Assembly (NCBI GenBank): GCA_009760855.2
Contig: WPIO01000046.1
Coordinates: 995,001-1,059,000, forward strand
DNA length: 64,000 nucleotides
Direction of reading: 5' to 3'
Source of the DNA: Cristatella mucedo
Lineage: Eukaryota; Bryozoa; Phylactolaemata; Cristatellidae
In this document: one piece after another, positions 58,431 to 64,000 of the stretch
How positions within the stretch are numbered: position 1 is the stretch's first letter
Layout of the letters: each line of letters begins with the position of its first letter
The notes under the pieces: model-generated
The model's database searches: none
Seen by the model: only the letters and a program-made list of their open reading frames with translations
Told to the model about the DNA's origin: nothing
Program-made: the position numbers and the translations under genes

Positions 58431-60080
58431 GAAGATAGGACATCCCGTCCCAAGCCCCTGGGTGTGTGAGCACTGCAGTGACGCAGGAGTGTGGCCTTGA
58501 ACCCGTTTAACGACCCCTTCAAAACTCAAGAGGAGTTGTTGAGCTCGGTAGCAGCCAAACTCGATGGCTTGTGGCTTGAGCCTGATATTTATTCATTTAA
58601 ATTTGCATTTATTATACTATTGCCCGATATTTATTGTGTAGCATCCTGCCCTTTGACTGGACTCCTGTGACCGAGCGTTTGTTGACTCGGGGGTGGCTTC
58701 GTGGGAAGTCCACTATGTGACCAGGAGCCCTCTCTGCCGCGCGGCGCGGCATCCTACGGGTCTGTTCCCCTGCTTCGACCGACCACGTGGTCACGTGCTT
58801 TGTGATGCAAGCACTGGCCAGTCTCTGGGCGGCGGCCCAGCACTAGCTGATAGGGCTAGCCCGATGCATTGCTCGAGCCGTTGCCGATGCCGTCGCCGAC
58901 CGAGTGTGCTGACCCGAAGCACCCACCGGTCCTCCGGCCTGTGTGCAGTGCCGGTCGTCTGTCACTGGCAGTTGGGGCAGCGAGAAAGGACGGACGGGCG
59001 TTCGGTTCATTCCCTGACGCCTGGCTCGCCAGCCACCGCTGCTTTAGCTTGCGTGCGAGCCACGCTCTACCGAGCCGGAGGCCTGCCTGAAGCAGTTTTG
59101 ACATCAGCTGATCAGCCCAAGTGTGTGTGTTCGAGGCCGCTGGGGTGAGAGGGGGGGGGGGGTTAGTGGCAGTGACAGCAGCTACTGCAGCTGCCTGGGC
59201 TGGCCACTAGCCACACGGCTAAGAGTTTTTTCGAGCTTCCTTCGGGTAAGTACACAGAGTCTCCTAGAGCTCATTAGAGAGCATCGTGGCACCTAAGAAG
59301 CTGACATAATCACGCAGTAGCAACAATGGCATGGCACTCGGCCTGGTTAAGCTATCGATGCGTAATCTGTTAAAATCCTCCTCATTTCTGGCCTCGAGGT
59401 CTTGACCGGCATTTATCTTTGCCAAGCTGCCATTGTCATAAGCAAGCTTCTGCCTTTTCACAGCTGTTGTCAGCCTTCGGATGCATATATTACAGATCGT
59501 CTGTCTGCGTGGGGGCGTGGTCGAGCTGACAGCACAACAAAGCCTCTTTGGCTGCCCTGACAGCCAGTGGTCCAGCAGGCCGTGCGTGTGCTCGTGCGAG
59601 TGCTCGCGCGAGTGCGTGCACAAACGAATAATAACGATCGAGAGTCCTCCATCCATGCCAATCATGTTGCATTACGAGGTGTGGTGCTGCACAGCAGTGC
59701 GACATTTGCCCTCCAAACCTCTGCATTTTCAGGCGATTCGAGTGGTTCAGTTGCCTGACTTGTAATGGCTGAGAGCAGACATCACTCTGTGCTCCGCTTT
59801 CAGAGATCACTAGGGTTAAGCTCTTGAGAACGACATTGCGCAGTCTCTAGCCATACAATATCGCCTCGGGCTGTTTAATGCTCTCACTAATTCAGCTGCC
59901 GAAGCGGGTAATATCTTTTTATTTCGTACTGTCGTGTCCGAAAGGGCGAGTGGTCTCGACGTCTCCGTTTGGAAATGCTTGGGTCGACTCGTCCTGCCGG
60001 TACTGTCCGAATGAAAATATCCACGGCCAAAGTTGGTTCTTGATTCCTGCTGTGGACACACCAAAAGATGGGGCTGGATC
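58431..60080. other. Intronic sequence with GC-rich patch
   Basis: 58700-59110 is GC-rich with open frames in several phases. G12 run at 59151-59162. No exon recognised. Confidence 0.4.
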
Positions 60081-60145
60081 TTAGCCCAGTGGTAAGATAC
60101 TTGTGTCCTTCGGTTCGAGTCCTGCATCAGGCGATCTTTTATTGG
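60081..60145 (+). mobile_element. tRNA-like SINE head fragment
   Basis: TAGCCCAGTGGTAAGATACT looks like an A-box region and CGGTTCGAGTCCTGCATCAG is a good B-box, followed by GGCGATCTTTTATTG as in SINE-T. Only the head is present. No acceptor stem pairing is evident, so I do not call a functional tRNA gene. Confidence 0.55.
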
Positions 60146-62025
60146 ACTAGCCGTGGACCGAAACGACCTGGCGGCTGCTGCTTCGATGTTGTTGGGATGG
60201 GCATGCACGGGCAGATCTCTGCAGACATCTGTGAGGACTACTAACGTTGACGTTAATTAAAGAAGCAAGCATGGCCCTAGCCAGCTGAGGGCTTAGCCTC
60301 TTTTCCCACCTTCTAGTCGAGAGAGGTGGTTCACAGCAGCCTTTTCTATCCTTTCATTTTTTTTCTTTTTTTCTAAACTTTTCATTTTTTTCTGTCTTTT
60401 TATATTTAAGATGGTCAATCGTCAGTCCCCCCCTGAGTGAGTGAGGGTAAGCCATTTTTTATGATAACATCTAATTCTGTGACATTTATGTGAAGACCCA
60501 CCACTCCAAGAGGATGGGCCAGAGTTGGTAATAATGTGGTGAAGCCAATCTTATCGGGTGCTGCAAAGCGAAATCGCCAGAGCTGTGACAGAATTTCCGG
60601 TGACTGTCGAATTGGCTGGCTAGCCCTCGGGCGACAGGCTACCTCGCCGCGCTCGAATGCGATGCGCGCCGTTGCAAAGCCGCCTCCGTCTGCTCTTGCC
60701 AAAATCTCCAAGAGGGTAGGCCTGCGAATCGTCGCCCGGTGAGCCGTGCCCGGACGTCGGCGTTACTGAGCGAGAGCGAGAGCTGCACAGCGTTCCTTGC
60801 AAGCGGCCCCTTTCTAAAGCCGCAACCGATATGCGCATGGGGAGCTAGAATGAGCATTAGCAAACCGCCGCGAACTAGACTTCGGTGCCGGCACGTGACC
60901 GGTGCTGCGCACGGGCGCGTGCGCAGCTTCGTGCAGCCAGCGTCGTCTGCTCTTCGAGCTCAGCTAGCTACTAACTGCTAGGGTAGTAGCTTTCTGTCAT
61001 TAGTGGACATTCCTCACGCTCCAGTCTTTGCGGTTGAGTGGCAGGCACACTGCAGCTTTGGCTGCTGCTTTTGCTTTCGGCTTTCGTAGGAGTCCTCGTG
61101 ACCGAGAGGCAGGCATGGCGGAGGCGGGCATTGTTAGTGCTGGGCGCCGTGCCAGGCTTTTGCTCGTGTCTCTACTTGGTCCGGCCGTCCGGGATGTGCC
61201 ATCTTCATTTGCTGGGCTCCTGTTGTCTTCAGTCTTTGCCTTCCATGCCAGTGCTTTTGATTGGCCAGCTGTCCAGTAAGCAGGCGTCGTGAGAAACTGA
61301 ATGCAGCCGGGAACGGAAGCTCTACTGCGCAGCCTGCTAAAGTGCACTTTTCGTTCGGCAGCATTGCTGCCGTGCTGGCAGTCCATAGACGCCCTGCAGC
61401 CAGTCGTCGGTCGGCCTTGCGACATGATGAATGATAAGATTTTCAGTTATCAATCGAACCCGACACCGAGTCGTTCGTTCAATGCTCTCAACCTGAGAGG
61501 CCTATCGGACTGCTTATTCTGAGTGATTTATCCAGAAGAGACTGGTCCCGGGTACACTGCCCAGGCCGGTTCTAACTAGACTGTAGGGGTAGGCTGAATT
61601 GTGACTCGATCGCTACTAAACACTATCGGACGATTGCCATACTTGGCACTTTTGACAATGCTTCTGTACTCCAAAATTCGGTCTGGATGCATTGCAAAGC
61701 TCCGTGTGTTTCTTGGGGGGGGGGGACGTGAGTAGCTAGCTGCTGCAGTACATTCGAGTGCTGTCGATACAGTTTGTGTGGTGATTCAAAGCTAGCTTAA
61801 AGAGTTACTTTCCATATATTCAGTCTGCCAAAGGTCAAGGTTAGCCGGGGCGTCCTGGCATGCAGGAATTTTCTTAGCCGCTGCTCCGCTGCTTGTTCGA
61901 ATTGTTCTGCTGCCCGGCAGACGTGCTGGTGAGCTGTGTGCGCAGCGCTGCGTGAGTGTTTGCGCGTGTCTTCGCGTGTGTGCAAGCGAACATGTATATA
62001 CGTACGCGAGCCCGAATTACTGTAT
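60146..62025. other. Intronic sequence, nothing recognised
   Basis: T/C-rich stretch at 60355-60410 and G11 run at 61715-61725. No exon recognised. Confidence 0.35.
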
Positions 62026-62660
62026 CTACGTCTATAACTTCACAAAGCCATAAAGACGGTGCGGGTGTTATGAAGGATAGTTTTCTACTGCGCACTGAAA
62101 GCCTAATAGGCTTTTGGTACGCATTCGGTACTTAACAGACGTCATCTCAGAGAAACAACAAAGAGAAAGTGGGAAGCATAGCAGAGTCTGGAGAGCAGTT
62201 GAGATAGTGAGTAGCATGGAAGTAGCAGTTCAGGACGGCTGGACAGGATGTGCCATAGGCAGCAGCAGGAGAGAGGATGTCTAAGATGGCTAAGAATTGT
62301 GGAAGAGAGTTCCACAATCTAGCAGAGCTAAAGCTTCTGTCACCAACGGTCTTTGAGCATAGGAGTGGAGCAGCCAATTGATTGTCCATAGAGGACCCGA
62401 GAGCTCGAGAAGCCTGAAAATCATGCAGCAGTTCAGCTCGGTACGAAGGAGCCAAGCCACGTGGCAGCAGGCCCTTTGGATCGGCATTAGAGCCCTACTA
62501 TGCATATGTAGATCAACCGGAAGCCATCGAAGTCCTTCAGCATATGAGACACATGGTCAAACTGTGGGATTTCATTTTTATCTAGCCTTGCAGCCATATT
62601 CACCAGCAGCTACAGTGGCCTGGTGGCATTTTTCGGTAGCCCAGCCAAAAGAGACCCACT
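62026..62660 (-). mobile_element. LINE-A, 5'-truncated copy
   Basis: Left end GTATCTACGTCTATAACTTC is the LINE-A tail. The minus strand then encodes HATHYLNCSPDSAMLPTFSL and YRAELLHDFQASRALGSSM. Frames are broken. Confidence 0.85.
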
Positions 62661-64000
62661 AAATGGTGAGCGTTGCTGCTGCTGCTCTGGGAGCTGGTTG
62701 AAAGCGGTCATCGCCTTCAGCCGCGGCCTGTCATCACTAAGGTAGTCCCAATTTACTGGGCTACTCTGACGTATAGTGTAACTGCAGAATGCATGCTGTG
62801 TATAGTGTGAAACTTGCGGCTGCATGGTCGATAGCATGAGTAGGCCAATGACAGTATAGCAGCACGAGACAGTCCGAACTGGCCGCCACTGCAGCTCGGG
62901 ACTGGCGTCAGGGTCAAGAGGTCACCTCTTGCTGTCCTGCTCTCGGGCTCAATCCAATGCTTTAGCGTTTAGCCCATCGAGGGCCTCTTAGCTTGGCTCT
63001 GTTGCTAACCGAGACAAGCTAACCGAGTCGTGCGAGTCAGTGTGTGAGTGCCGGCCCTTCCTTCCAAAGCCTTTACACCAACCCTCCGCCTCCCACCTCT
63101 CCCACTCCCCCGGGTCGACTGCATATAAGCCATTTGCTTTCGATATGCTACCCATATTGGATTGTTTGAACCCGGCATCGAGTGCACAAGATGCAGCTTT
63201 ATTTTTCTTCAGCGGCTGCCCGATGTCGGTGCTCGTATAACGTTGGATCAGATCGAGTGGGCATTGTCTCCTCTCCTCGGCCTCTGCCCTCGGCCACAGC
63301 CCCTCCCCTAGCCCCCCATTTCGGTGCTATAGGCTTGCCTGGTCCTGTCTTTCAGTCAATTTGATCTACTTCAGCCGGAAAGACTTCGACGGGTCTGGGA
63401 GGGGGTGGTCATATCGAAAGAAGGTTTAATGTGGAAGGTTTTAGTATGATGCCAGCTGACTGCTGCCGATAGCAGACAATATCCTTACCGTAATGACGAA
63501 TTGAACGACCGCTTGGGCAGCCGGCACGGTCTTGACTGCCGAGGGTATGGCTCGAAGCCTTGTTCTCGTGCAGTGACCTGACCCCTAGTTCACCAGGTGC
63601 TCGGTGGCAGCTCATTGGACATTGGCTCGATCATCAATTGTATAAATCACAAAGGTGTGACTAGCCCAGCCAGTCGGAGCCACCACCAAGCTGCCGAGCA
63701 ACAACGTTGCCGAGGCAGGCAGCTGGATCTCGTGGCTAGCAAGCAGTCATCGGCTTGGCTGAGTGCAGGCGAGTGTCGCTCAGGTACGTCCATCGGCCCT
63801 GCTGCTGGCTGCTGCAGGCCTCGCGTTGACTCTGCCGATGACTGCACCACCGGCTGTGGTTGGGGTAGTTGCAGAGTGGCTGTAGCAGCAGCAGTAGCAG
63901 TGACGATATTGGTAGTCGGTCAAATTCGCAGTTGCTGGGGTTGCAGTGGCTGGTAGGCTACTGGCTGGTAGGCTACTGGCTGGTAGGCTCCAGTTCCAGC
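62661..64000. other. Intronic sequence to the window edge
   Basis: A 17-bp tandem (TACTGGCTGGTAGGCTA type, three units) lies at about 63945-63990. Nothing else recognised. Confidence 0.4.

Larger units (their letters stand above)
54581..64000 (+). other. CNOT6 intron 3, open at the right edge
   Basis: Begins GTAAGTTTGCCC. At least 9.4 kb. 54600-55500 is GC-rich with long frames open by composition in several phases. The rest holds LINE and SINE pieces, microsatellites and homopolymer runs. No further CNOT6 exon recognised, although a short or diverged one could be missed by eye. Confidence 0.7.

Noticed and set aside
60081-60145. Functional tRNA gene with good B-box
   Set aside because: No 7-bp acceptor stem; followed by SINE-T-like sequence.

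Overview
The window is from a metazoan nuclear genome, most likely an invertebrate. The evidence is one intron-containing gene for the CCR4-type deadenylase CNOT6, a very high load of CR1/L2-type LINEs and tRNA-derived SINEs, a Tc1-type DNA transposon relic, long microsatellites and one complete but decayed Polinton/Maverick element. I cannot name the species. No prokaryotic operons or CRISPR arrays are present. Family calls were made by reading translations and repeats by eye; no search was run.

Layout. 1-2964: LINE and SINE fragments in ordinary host DNA. 2965-15420: a 12.46-kb AT-rich Polinton-like provirus bounded by inverted repeats of about 160 bp. It carries fossil genes for a protein-primed-type family B DNA polymerase, a DDE integrase, a packaging ATPase, an adenain-like protease, a lambda-exonuclease/YqaJ-like nuclease, a probable minor virion protein and several unknown proteins. 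Nearly every gene has frameshifts or stops, and two host LINE fragments have landed in it. 15421-45809: about 30 kb of host DNA with GC-rich patches, SINEs, LINEs, microsatellites and several near-perfect hairpins, but no gene I can support. 45810-64000: the 5' part of CNOT6 on the + strand, with three coding exons (45815-45926, 46494-46757, 54476-54580), all separated by phase-1 GT-AG introns. They encode the N-terminal segment and the leucine-rich repeats. The nuclease-domain exons were not found and should lie beyond the right edge.

Repeats. Four families recur. LINE-A and LINE-B (my names) are 5'-truncated CR1/L2-like non-LTR retrotransposons. LINE-B ends in a conserved hairpin followed by (ATT)n. 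SINE-T and SINE-C have related tRNA-like heads. SINE-C ends in the same hairpin tail as LINE-B, so it probably borrows the LINE-B retrotransposition machinery. Nested insertions give a relative order: LINE-B moved after SINE-T was in place, and both LINEs moved after the Polinton had integrated.

The most interesting material is the Polinton: its exonuclease, a left-end gene with a possible Cys/His/Asp set, the apparent lack of a full-length major capsid gene, and the in-frame LINE insertion in its polymerase. Next come the LINE-B/SINE-C shared tail and the template-switch scar in the Tc1 transposase.
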